Source: Enoplolaimus lenunculus (taxonomy: Eukaryota > Nematoda > Enoplea > Enoplida > Thoracostomopsidae). Taken from it: DNA of 64,000 nt. Below are positions 17,943 to 29,500 of this stretch, piece after piece. The number at the start of each line of letters is the position of its first letter. Positions within the stretch are counted from its first letter, which is position 1. Under the pieces are notes generated by a model. That model saw nothing but the letters and a program-made list of their open reading frames with translations. It was not told the origin of the DNA and made no database searches. The stretch lies in assembly GCA_030248215.1 (NCBI GenBank), contig JASANG010001882.1:41883-105882 (forward strand). The letters are read 5' to 3'. The translations under genes were made by a program, and so were the position numbers.

Positions 17943-18289
17943 GGCTCATGTAAAGATCAAGGGCGGAACGTTTTTCTGTGGGGCTGGAAAGCTTAAGCAT
18001 TAGACTAATTTTTTGCTTTTCTTAGGCTTAGGCTTACGCTTACATTGTAAAAATGGGGAGCCAAATTGACTCTCTCGGAAACAGGCTTTTCCTGACTGCA
18101 CAAACTGAGTCAAATTTGACTCCGTCAGAGTCAAATTCGATTCACTGTTGACTCTGGCGAAGTCAAATTTGACTAAGTTTGTGCAGTCAGGAAAAGCCTG
18201 TTTCCGAGAGAGTCAATTTGACTCCCCATTTTTTACAGCGTAGGAATATGCTTATAATACTGTTCCGCCCCTGTTCTTCAACATTGGCC
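17943..18289. mobile_element. Family B MITE interrupted by a family A MITE
   Basis: Outer element from GGCTCATGTAAAGATCAAGG to CATTGGCC, flanked by CAATTTCT (17935-17942) and CAATTTCC (18290-18297). Removing 18043-18240 plus one TA restores the usual hexamer core and ...GGAATATGCTTATAATACTG right half of the family. Confidence 0.9.
18043..18240. mobile_element. Family A MITE, copy 5, nested
   Basis: CATTGTAAAAATGGGGAGTC to CCCCATTTTTTACAGCG, with TA at 18041-18042 and 18241-18242. It sits in the middle of a family B element, so it is younger than that insertion. Confidence 0.9.
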
Positions 18290-18683
18290 CAATTTCCAAA
18301 CCAAAATGTGCCGGGCTGCTGGTGTATTTAAGATTATCATTTAAAATCTAAACTGCTGTGTCCAACAATACTCGATGGGGTCGATTTGCATCATAGCCAT
18401 TGCGAGAATTTAAAGTGCGGCGATAATAAAGAAGACCTATCTTATGTTGAGCTACGCATCGTGTATCCGCGGGGTGCCAATACTTACGCCTAAAAGTTTT
18501 AGACTTATTTTTTTGCTTAGATTTACAGGCTTTCGCTTAGACTTTAAGAATATGTTTACTACCGCAAAGGAAAACATTTGTCATAAAATCGAACATTTCC
18601 CTCGCAAAAAACCCTAACTAAACTGCCTGCCTACTGGATCCGGAAAACCATATATGTTCATTGTTAGCACAACATGTAGGTAG

Positions 18684-19048
18684 CAGGGTGCAACCGGCGG
18701 TGAAAATTATCCGAGCCAAAGCCAGAGCCGGAGGTCAACGAAACTTGCCGGAGCCGGAGATGAGACGACATGAGATAGTAAAAATGATGGCTAATTAGTT
18801 AATTTTAGCCAATATCTGCAATATGTTGTTAAGTTGTTTGGCTTTACGCTAATTTTCTGGGAAATGTCGGAAATTCTTTCGTGCAAATTGTGACAAAAGT
18901 ATAAGATAAATTTTGCAAAAATTTAGCAAAATTTTACTACTGAAATTGCCGGAACCTCCGGCAAAAATTCCGTCGGAGCCGGAGCCGCAGCCGGAGGCCG
19001 ATTTTCTGCCAGAGTCGGAGCCGTAGGCAGACGTCCAGTTGTACCCTG
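18684..19048. mobile_element. Family D hAT-like MITE, full copy
   Basis: Begins CAGGGTGCAACCGGCGGTG and ends TCCAGTTGTACCCTG, imperfect inverted repeats. A perfect 8-bp duplication GTAGGTAG is at 18676-18683 and 19049-19056. CAGGG ends with 8-bp duplications fit the hAT superfamily. Both ends are rich in CCGGAGC; the middle is AT-rich and non-coding. Confidence 0.9.
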
Positions 19049-19056
19049 GTAGGTAG

Positions 19057-22000
19057 CGTTCACAACGGGCAGAATCGTGATTTTGATTTGTAGAAAAGGT
19101 AGACAGATGGACATTGAAAAAGTTATAGTTTTTTCCGTCCATTTGCATGTCTCAACTGCATTCCTTACAGAAATAATTTATTATCGGTGACCTAACCGTC
19201 TTTGGCGTATCCCTCAAGTGACACGACTGACGTAGGTATATGCTGTTGCGTGTGTAGAAACCCATACCCGGTCAATATAGTCAACGACCTTCACCATGTG
19301 CCTATTGACGTAAAAACGGTTTCTGCAAATGACTCATGTTGTTGTAGAACAGAGTTGTCATGGCCGGGGCTAAACCATATATTTTTAGATTTTATGGGTT
19401 TTGAGCCTTAGTTTCTATATTGGACAGTGACAGGTCCGTAGCTAGCTCATCTTGCTAGGGGGAGCTGAAAACTCTTCAGGAGGGGCATTCAAGGATTTTC
19501 AATGAATTATAATCAAGGTTGAAAATTTTCTAGGAGGGGCGAAAATTATGGCAGGGGGCTGAGCCCCCTGCATCCCCTTGGCCACGGGACCGTAGACAGT
19601 GTTTATGATCGTATCGCTTTATAAAAACGTGCCATCATAGTCTCTTAATATGTATCGTGAGAAGTTTTGTAGACAGCTTGTATAAAATAGGTTTTTAGTT
19701 GATGGAATACAACTACGGGTCGTATGGTCCAATGGCTGGTGTAGAAATACTGGAAAAGGGCGCTGTGCGAGATATAATAGTTATAAGAAAAACTCGCGAG
19801 CAATGCAAGCGTGAAGCCTAAACGCAATTTTAGTGCTAAACCTCAGTAGAAAATCTCATCTCGGTTCCGATACCTGTTGGGGGTAAAAAACCCTCTGCGG
19901 GGACGCGCCTACCTGATGGATCAACGACCACTGGCGGGCCTTAAACGTTTGTATTCGGGTACAATGATAATTGTTGGAGATGCAAGCATATTTATAAGTA
20001 TGGGTGTACAAGGCTTTTGGTTTCACAAAGCGATAACATTTTGTGTGCAGAGACGGATCCGAAAATTTTTGACGGACGGCAGGGGTGGGCTGACAAATGT
20101 TATGAAACGCAAAAATTGTAACGTAGGAACCTTATCATTTCATCACCAAAAATTTTCTGAGTAAGTGTATTATGGTTGGTCCTTGGGGATCTGGAAGGGC
20201 TACGCCCATGATAGCCTATGCAATGCCGGAGCAGACAGGGGATGCCCCCCAAACTTCAGGGTGGGGCCCCAAACTCCAGGGTGAAGGCCCCCATCGTAGA
20301 TGTGGATAAACAATTTATCTATGTTTAAAGGTTGTCCAAGCTCACTCCGCATAGACTGTGGCTTATGCATAAGCTCAATGTTACGCTTAAGCTTAGGAAT
20401 ATGCTTATGCTGCTGTGACCGCCCTGTTTTTTACATTGCCCTCCTGATAAGTATATTTTGTTAATTATAGTAAATAAAAGATTCGTTGAAACTCTTGTTC
20501 AAATATACGATTCCACTAAAAGAATTTGTGCTTTGTTGAAAAAAGTGCTTTGACGTATTAATAGTTATTGGTGGGGCGGCTTAAAACCGGTACCACGGCA
20601 ATTTGTGGTCCGATTGCTCGTCGTCGATCGAGACCACTTGTAATCCAAAATCTCGTCGATTCAACAATTTGTCACACGTCTTGAGGCTTTTATTCAGTTT
20701 CGGATTCCAGTCAACGGCTTAGGCTTAGTATTAGGCTTATACCCTTTCAAAGCTGTCTGGCTACAAGACGTGCTAACGAAGAATTGTAGTAGATTCGGTT
20801 TTATACTCCACCCATCTATAATTGTATGGCCCTGTTCGTGTTTCAGTGAAACCCTAGTCAAAATTCACACACAACCATCTCTCAGTTTGTTGTTTCGTAC
20901 TCTTGGTAGTCAAAATTGGTTTGTTTTCCAAACACTTTAAACCAAACATAGCCCTTGTGGCCTTGCAGAAAGCGTTTCGACCTCTTTTGGGTCATCGCAT
21001 AACCAGCAAAATTGCGTCTTTTCGCCTCGTAAAATGGAAACAGTTGTTTCCGGTTGTGTTCGCTTTGTTACCCTTGTTTTCTTCGCAAATAAAATTCGCT
21101 TTGGAGGGGTGTACTAAGACGGTATGGGCAATGTAGAACCGTACAGGAACCGCAGAGTCGGCGGAAGAGTAAAGGGACAATTGCCCCCGAGTTTTTTTAA
21201 ATCTACTCCCCTTAATTTTTTGGAGCTCACTTCGAGAAAAAAAGCGAATCACACCAGACGGCGTATCTTTAAATAATTTCACACATTATTATTTGGTTGG
21301 AATCACAGTGAAAACTGTAGTCTAGCTACAGGATATCTGCCTGCATCATACGATCACTTACTGCGATTACAAGTATACCTGATCTAAAACAACTGTACCT
21401 CAGGAGACCTAACAGCAAAATTTTTGGACAACATTTTACAGATATTTGCTAAAAATTTAGCAAAAACAGTATTTACCAAAATGTCTCTTGACATCCAGCT
21501 TAATATCCGGTTCTTGTAACTTTTGTTCATGCCCGGTTCCGGTATTTCTGAACTCCGGTTGCATGCTGATACGGAACGTTTTTACACTTTGGATAACAAT
21601 AATGGCTTAAAATTAAAAAATTCGTAGAAATTTGGAAGGCCCGTAGCCAGCTCACCTTGCTAGGGTGACGGAAAAGATTCATTATTAAGAGCAGTACACG
21701 GGTTTTCGATGACTATACAAGCAAGGTTAAAAATTTTCCAGGTGGCCAAAATTTTCCCACGTTGGGCCCAAGAGGGGCATACAAGGAGTTTCGATTACTT
21801 TACAAGCAAGGTTGAAAATTTTCAAGGTGGCTAAAGTTTTCCCACGATGGGCTCAGGAAGGGCATACAAGGCTTTTCGATGACTATACGAGCAAGGTTAA
21901 AATTTTTCTAGGTGGACAAAATTTTCCCAGGGTGGACTAAAGCCCACTCTGTACTTTTTGGCTACATGCCTTCACTTGCCCGGTTCTATTAAGCATTAAT

Positions 22001-22635
22001 AGCTTGTCCATTTGTAGACTACTTGCGTCAAAGAATGTTTTTCGATTTGACTTACTTGTATACGTTTCCAACATGGTTCGCCGCTGATACATAAGGGCTG
22101 GCTGGTCCAATGCTTAATTGCGTCTTTTAATGGGCCATTTCAAAATAGCCTATGATTCCTCAAACCACTGAGCGATACAAAGATAAACTCTTGGCGTCAT
22201 GTTTATGAGTTAAATTAAGAGAGACAAGAGACAAAAGCAGACGAGGAAATAAACTGTTTATAGGCGCAGATCAAATTTCAATCGTAAAACAAGTATCGAT
22301 GGCTGATCTAGGCGGGGGGACACCATGGTGTAACCCCTTAAACATCAAAACCAATATTTCGTACTGAGAATTAAGACAAAATGAGTTTTAGGCTTTTCGC
22401 ATATGCTTCGCTTGTGAGTTTTTTTGAATATTTTATAACTTGAGCGGCCTATTCTTTCGGAGATTGTTGAATCCGCCGCTGAGACGTATATATAGTTTGC
22501 GTATGTTGCGCCAAATGATGTTTTATTTTGAAGATTTTGTTATTTTAGTTTTGCAGCTTAACGAAGCTTTTTAGCTAAAGTCTAAATCTGGACAAACGGA
22601 ACATAAAAAGATGTCGCTTGTTTTCTATATATTTA
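19057..22635. repeat. Gene-poor stretch of degraded repeats
   Basis: Family H copies (CAAGGTTGAAAATTTTCTAGG) lie at about 19432-19595 and, as three imperfect ~85-bp tandem units, at 21680-21950. GCCCCAAACTCCAGGGTG-type duplications are at 20230-20295. A degraded family B element is at about 20340-20445. A family I-like remnant with CTTAGGCTTAG is at about 20600-20750. A worn family D/E remnant is at about 21380-21570. Open frames at 20903-21136 and elsewhere show no family features. Confidence 0.5.
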
Positions 22636-22834
22636 CACTGCAAGGAGAGTCAAATTGACTCTGTCCAAAATATGCTTTTCCTGACTACTTACACAAACTG
22701 AGTTCAAATTCGACTCCGCCAGAGTCGAATGGAGCCGAATTTGACTTAGGCGGAGTCAAATTTTGACTCAGTTTGTGTAGTCAGGAAAAGCCTATTTCGG
22801 AGAGAGTCAATTTGACTCACCATTTTTTACAGCG
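22636..22834. mobile_element. Family A MITE, copy 6
   Basis: CACTGCAAGGAGAGTC to CACCATTTTTTACAGCG, TA at 22634-22635 and 22835-22836. Confidence 0.85.
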
Positions 22835-22966
22835 TATATACACACTTTAAAAATCGCAAATGAGTTTTTTATTTAATAAAATGGGTTTCAAACCAACTGT
22901 GGTATTGAGGTACAACGAGACTTAGACAGTAGTCTGTAGATTAGCAATTGCCGGCAAACTTTATAG

Positions 22967-23350
22967 CAGGATACAACCAGAGGTCTGCCTCCGGTAGTGA
23001 TGGAAAATCAACCTCAGTTCCTATTGAAATTTGGTCGGACATTCCGACAATTTCAATAGGTAAATTTTTTATTGGTTTACAAAAGTGTATCGTTCGGTCC
23101 GTTTGGCTGTAGGTTTTCGCATAAATATTGAGAACAAATTGTCGGGATTTCATAAAAAATGTAGCTTAAACCAAAATTTTTGGCAACGCTTTATAGCTAT
23201 ATATATTTGCTAAAATTAATATCAAATAGAACATTGTTTAAAAAGTTGACCTACCTATTGCGAGTCACCTCCGGCTTCTCCTCCGGCTCCGGCAAGTACT
23301 GTCAACATCCGGCTCCGGTTCCGGTAGGTATTTTCACCTCCGGTTGCTGG
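22967..23350. repeat. Family D/E element, diverged
   Basis: Opens CAGGATACAACCAGAGGTC, in reverse orientation to the copy at 18684, and ends in CCTCCGGTTGCTGG. A short satellite-like motif (ATCGTTCGGTCCGTTTG) lies inside at about 23087. Confidence 0.55.
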
Positions 23351-26161
23351 TATATATATGTTATTGGAGACCGGCCCCCATATTCGTAGACTAAATTTTG
23401 TGCCAAAGCGTAAACTGAAACATAAACCTTAGTTTGAGTCTGAATTTTAGCCCATGGCTGCAAGTCTGCCGTCTTTAAAAGTCCTCGAGTTTTCGAGCTA
23501 CCCATAATGGGCTGAACCCTATACTGGACCAAAACGGGTAACCGTAAAGAATGTAGTGGAGTGGGAACACTTGATCTGATTTTATCTTGGAAGACTTTGT
23601 ACCTATCAGACCCCTGCGCATCATTGCGTAAAACTGGAGGCGAAAAATACCGGAGCTGGGGCCGGATGTCAACAAAACTTGCCTTAACAGCCGCAGCTGG
23701 GATTTGAAGACGAAGGTGAGGCAAATGCATAACGAGATGAGAACGATTTTTTGAATACTTTATGGGCAGACAAGCGAAGCTAAACAAGATTTTTTGCTTT
23801 CAAAGGTTGCGGAAGTTTGCCGGATGTTTGTTCCGGTTTCATCAGAAAGCAAACCTTCAGCTACGGCGACGGTCACGTATCCATATCTGAAAGTTGTACC
23901 CTGCATACAAGTGTAAATATCTCAAGACTCTTTTATGTTGCGTTTTCGCATTCTGTTGTGTACGCTCAAAATCCATAGGACCTCCAAACTGTACTCTTTT
24001 TACACCAATAGAACTCTTTATTGAAAAAAGTACAACCAGCATCTGTGTTGTACACCACCATAAAGAGCATTGAAGCTCATCAACTGCGTTTATTTTGCGG
24101 GTACCTTTACCTATGGAACAAAGAAGGGGCGTTTACAGTTTCAACCATATATAATAGCTGTGATAAAAACTCAATACATCAGCTACAGCAGTGTGAATAT
24201 TTATTTACAATGAGCTTGCCTTTGTCTGTTTAATACCCCGCAGCAATTTCTGCGGTGGCAACCAGTGCAACGTCGCAATTTGGCACAAAAGCATTTTGGC
24301 ATATAAAATGTATTTTGTCGTACGTAGCTGCTCTGTTTTTTGATGTATGGGTTTGCCGTTTTGGCGTCGGTGCCTTTTTGAATGGTCAGTAAATGCAATT
24401 TGCTGAGCTGGACGCTAGTTTTTGCAATTACCTGGCATTCGCAGCTAATACTGCAGATTTGTCACTTATAACGTTGAAATTGTTACAATTTGGGAATAAG
24501 ATGCGAATTTGATTAAACAGTGGCATTATTTCAGTCCCACGTTATTTTATTTCGTATGAAAATCGAAAACAATCGAAAAGTATTTTAAAAAATGTAGCCA
24601 ATTTGCAGTTTTTTGGAACTCCCAGGTCGAACTGAGCACAAATTTATCGAATTCTTTCCATAATCATGTTTATATACTTTCAGTTTGCTACTGAAAAGGC
24701 GCATTCCACGCTTCTTCATATCAATGACTTACAAGCAAGGTTGAAAATTTTGTAGAAGAGCCAAAATTTATAGAGTGGGGTGCTATGCCCTCCCGGCCCC
24801 CTCTGGCTATCGGCCCACTTCGTATTAGGTTTTTGAACAGAATTTTTTCGAAACTGCACTATGTCCACAAGTAACAGCTGAGCTATGTATTTATGCTTTG
24901 CAGGGACGATTATAGACGAATCTACGACAATTCGTTGCAAGATAACTTGTCGCTCAACGGCGTCCTAATAAGCCACTGATTCAATTTAAGCATAATCCTA
25001 AGCTTAGTCGTAAAGTCTAGCCTAAGTACAAGCTTAGTGACGGGTAACAAAACTTCGAGTAGATAAAATTTTGGTCTAAAAGCAGTCGGTCGACTAGTTG
25101 TCTTCGACGAATTGTCATGATACCACGTATTGTTCTGAAGAGTTTTTATTTCAATATGAAAACTGGCTTTCAAATTTACCATTCAGGACCTAAAGATGCA
25201 AAGCTATAAACTTTTTGTAAAACTTACTGTTTGGTCAAACTGTTACGGTTTCTAATGTTCAATCAAATGCAAATTTCTTAGGTAAAATTAACAGAGACAA
25301 AATGAAAATATAAAGTCTTTAAAAAATAGTAAATTAAATATTTAGCTAGGAGATATGTATCGTTTGTAGGTGTTAAAAAGTCGTGTAGTGAACTACACTT
25401 GCAAAATGCTGACGTCCTCATTATTCTTGAACCTGTTCAGCATGAATCTCTGCAGCACTTGTAGGATTTTGATATGTGATGCAACACTAATGCTCTGCTT
25501 TCGCAAATTTGTTTTATCAACAAGAACGTTTTGAGATACAGTGGCACGCGTTTGCACGTCGCTACAAAACGCCGATTTCTGAGTACATGTACGTGGAATT
25601 AATTCACTAGCTTTGGTGTACTTATGTTTACAAGTTAGGCTTTGAATTTAGTGCGTATTGTAAGCATGTGAGATATGCTTGTTCTGGTGTGTATGCAAAA
25701 TATAAATGCACATTGTATAGTCTGCTTTCCAGCAGCATACGATCAACACATAGTTGACGAAAAAGGTCGTTGGAGAATTAGGGTACGTATCGTAATGGTA
25801 GAGCGTTTGCCTCAGAATTGTAATTTTCAGAGCAACTTTAATTTAAATGGATTACCAAAAACCTGCATGTATAAATAAAATATCTGATAAAATTTAGTTA
25901 AGTGTGTAAATGTATATACACCTTTTACGTGGTGTATGCGCATACATTGAATTTGACCTACTTTGTGTTATACTGTAACGACAGTACAATTTTTTGCTGC
26001 ATTTGGCGCTTATGCTGAACATATATAAATAATTTTGAGCACATGTTGCAATTGGCTTACTGTTTACGCTCCCTTCACGCAGATAAGTAAATCGACTTTA
26101 ATATTGTGGTCAGCGAATTTTATCTCAAATGCGAGTTCAACTATAATCGTACGCCTAGATA
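23351..26161. repeat. Gene-poor stretch upstream of the candidate exon
   Basis: A diverged family D element lies at about 23635-23902 (ends TTGTACCCTG), a family H remnant at about 24718-24810, and a family I element at about 24917-25125 with CCTAAGC-type hexamers. Between 25380 and 26160 I see nothing but AT-rich sequence and a possible small exon at about 25731-25781 (TTTCCAG before, GTACGT after) that I cannot connect. Confidence 0.4.
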
Positions 26162-26593
26162 ATGTTAGTGACAAATTCTCGACCAATTTCTGGCCGTCAT
26201 GGTGGCACCATTGCACCAGCAGCATGCGAAATTGCACCAAGCGTGCACGCAACAACTTACAATAGTGGAAATCTAGAACCTGGTAATATTAATAACAATG
26301 GCGAAACTACAGTGAATAATATCGATATGGTGAATAATGTCACCGAAAGCACTGGAATGAACCGGCAAATTGTTAAGGAACCTACGACTACAACCGATGA
26401 GCCAACACTGTACAAAACTCTAGATATTACTGGACGCTCTGGTCAGTCCAAATTGACAATGGGAAACACACCTGGCTTGTACAGTTTTGGAACCGGACAA
26501 CATTTACCTGCTACAACGTCGAATGATATTACGACTGATATTAATTGCAACAGTCCTGGGCACCAGTCATCGCAAGATGGATCGTTTATACAG
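26162..26593 (+). CDS. Candidate first coding exon of the RUSC-like gene
   Basis: Open from ATG 26162 for 144 codons to a consensus donor CAG|GTAATT at 26594. The product is hydrophilic and rich in Thr, Asn, Ser and Gly, with no hydrophobic segments, the composition of a disordered region and unlike the shadow frames around it. The exon ends in phase 0. The next supported exon on this strand, at 34909, begins in phase 0 with four open codons before its own ATG, so the two could be spliced across an 8.3-kb intron. No homology is recognisable, and it could equally be a separate small gene or chance. Confidence 0.4.
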
Positions 26594-29500
26594 GTAATTT
26601 TCTACAATCAACCTGCGAAAGTTTTTCAGCGCGTTATTTATCGTAAATATTGCGCGCTAAGCGTTTTTTGTGTTAAATTGCAGGTGAAATTAAAAAATTA
26701 AACAAATTTATTATGGTCATATTTTTTGATGTACGTAAGTATTCCCCGACAGATAGCAAATCTTGCACATTTCCACTGCTCCGTTTCCAGTTAGATCATT
26801 ATTTGTATTTTCCGTAGCCCGTAAAAACGTTCTCTGAACTGATACGTATATATATTTAATTTTCATATCTGCGCGAATTGGTGAGGCTGGAGAATCCCAT
26901 TGTTTCACTTTGTTGTTTAGCCCACAAGGCAGTACGTACGTATATATTAGATGTATATTTTGGTGTCTTATCTTCAAAAGAACCAACTTTTTGGTGTCAA
27001 AAGTGATTTTCAAACAGCGACAAGGGTATATTTTTAATGTTATTGTATGACGAGTGGAATGTCGAAATATTTTTAGATGACAGTTCACAGTTTTGCACAA
27101 TATACGTATATGTTTTTGGCAGCATATATTCGAGTTGTTTGCGACGGTCAAAACTTCAAGCAAGGTTATAAGTAAATTTGTATAAAGTTATGTCTGCCAA
27201 TTTTACGTTTTTTGAAGGACCGGCCGACGTTCAGTCTGGTGGTTTGATGGGTGAGTTCTATCAAAAATAAGAAGCTCGGTAGTCGGTCTTAAGACCCGGA
27301 AAGTCTTGAAGCGCATCTATTTTACTTCTGTAGTACCTTATAATTGTGAAAAATAATTTATTCAAGAGTTAAGATTTCTGATTTTGGACTACTGCTACGG
27401 CGGAGAGCCTGAGTAATGTTAAAACTATCTGTCCCGTATGTTATGTGAGTAGTTGGAGGCGGATACTCAGCCGAATTTTGTCACTTGCCTGAAGAATAAA
27501 ATATTTAATATTTATTTTCTTTATTCCAGTTTTTCTTATTCATTTAAATTTGAGCTTTCAGCGCCGGAATCAAAATTTTGGTGGCACCCGGAGGTAGTAC
27601 CCTTGTAATAAACTATTTATACCAGTGGAATTATTTAATAACCCTTGATTGCGCACCAATACTAGAAATGTACGTTTGAAGTAAGGCAAAACGTCATCGA
27701 GATAGCGTTGAGTTGACTGTTTTGGCAAACCAAATCGAAATGAGTTAATGGTGGCGGAGTTTTCCGTAGTCCATCACTAGCGGTCGTTTCGGGTTTGTTT
27801 GGTTTGTGGTTTGCAATATATGTAAACAAAGTAGGCGAACTTGGTTCTAATTGTTTTGTACTGCGTGATGTATTGATAATTTCCTGTTTGGGTTGAGTAT
27901 AGAGACAGTCTGTGTGTATGTATATTATTGTTTTACTTCACTTTCTTTTTGGTTGGTAGCGTTCTGGTACCGGCTTGTTAAGCATATCGCGTGGTTATGG
28001 CATCGATTTCTTTTAAATGCACGAAGTTTTTGAAAAATGGGCGGAGTCAAAAACAAAATGCTCAGTTCACGTCCTGGCTAGAAGCTGTAATGTAATTTTG
28101 GCTCTGCTTTGATATTTGGGTAGTCGAGTTTTGATACCTGGTTGGTTAGCTGGGGGAACGCAATGTTTTGTGAATTTCTTGAAAACCTTTATATAAGTTT
28201 ACGAAATATTGAAATTGGCCTTTAGCTGACCATACCTAGCTCAACTGCTGAAAAATTCAATTTTAGGTGGAAATTTTAATGCCTTGATTTGAACCCTAAT
28301 TTTTGTATCAATCGATTGAGGCTTAAAGAGCATTCGAACGATATGTTCAAATTTGCAAAAAAAGATTTCGTGAACCAAATTGACATCCATGCAACCTGTA
28401 AGATGAATTTTATTTTCAGCCACAAAATTTCATTGTTTCACGTTTCCGATGCGGCAGGGAATTCGAAATTTTTAATTTTTTTCAATGTCGTTTTTCTCTT
28501 TTCGTTTGGCTGTGTTGTGTGTGGCAGTGTACATGTGTATTACGATGATGCTGCAGATTTAGCAATACTTAAAATCGATTAAAGCGATGCAGCATTTGGG
28601 GACTGCAATTGAGTATACGTCCAAAACGCATTGGAGGATGTCCGGTTCCACTTTACACTTAGTCATTTAAACGACAGTCTAAGCTGTATGTGTTTTGTCG
28701 GTTTGGTATCCACCAGTGCAACGCCATCCATCCTTAGACAATAGAGATATGTACATGTGCCATGTGTGTGTGGTTTCGTCTGTGTACGTATGGAATATAT
28801 AGATATATCTGTTATCCAAGGCGGCATCACACGTGTTATATACGTATGTATCCGGGCCGTTGCCAAAATTTCATTTCAGAAATGGTTAACATCGTCAAAA
28901 GTTTTTTTAAGTGGGCATAACGAGCGATAAAATTTGATAAAATTTGATTTGGCCTGTACAAGTTATTCAACACACAGTCTTATAATAGTACTTTTTTAAA
29001 GTCTTTCTAAAAATTACAAGAGTTATATTCCGCATATCCCCTTTGTATACGCTCCACCCCTGGTTGGTATACGTATATGCATAATAAGGTTCTTATAAAT
29101 AAGGTAAAGCTGGCAAACCTCGAATAGTGGAAGAATGAGGGCGTTAGTTGCCTTTACTTGATACTAATGAATACAGATTGAGGGGATGCTGACGCGATTG
29201 CCTGTACCTATACTATATTATCGTTACCGGTTAGGCTTAGGTTTAGGATTAGCCTGTATAGCGCATGTGGGTGAAAGTTTGAGTGTGGTTTTATCAATAT
29301 ATATATTTATTTATTCATGTATGTTAGTTTAGTGTATGTGTATGTGTGTTTCGTTGGTCACATCGGTTCGACTTTTATCTCATTATTGGCGTTTTTTTGG
29401 ATTGCAATGCGATGTTGATAATTATTGCTGTCTATTGCCGTTCGTTCTCACTGGGCATGGGTGTATCTGGTCTGGTGAGGTTGCCTTTCATTGTATGCCG

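Noticed and set aside
23302-23787. 161-codon minus-strand protein
   Set aside because: It runs through CCGGAG-rich hAT-like repeat ends on both sides.
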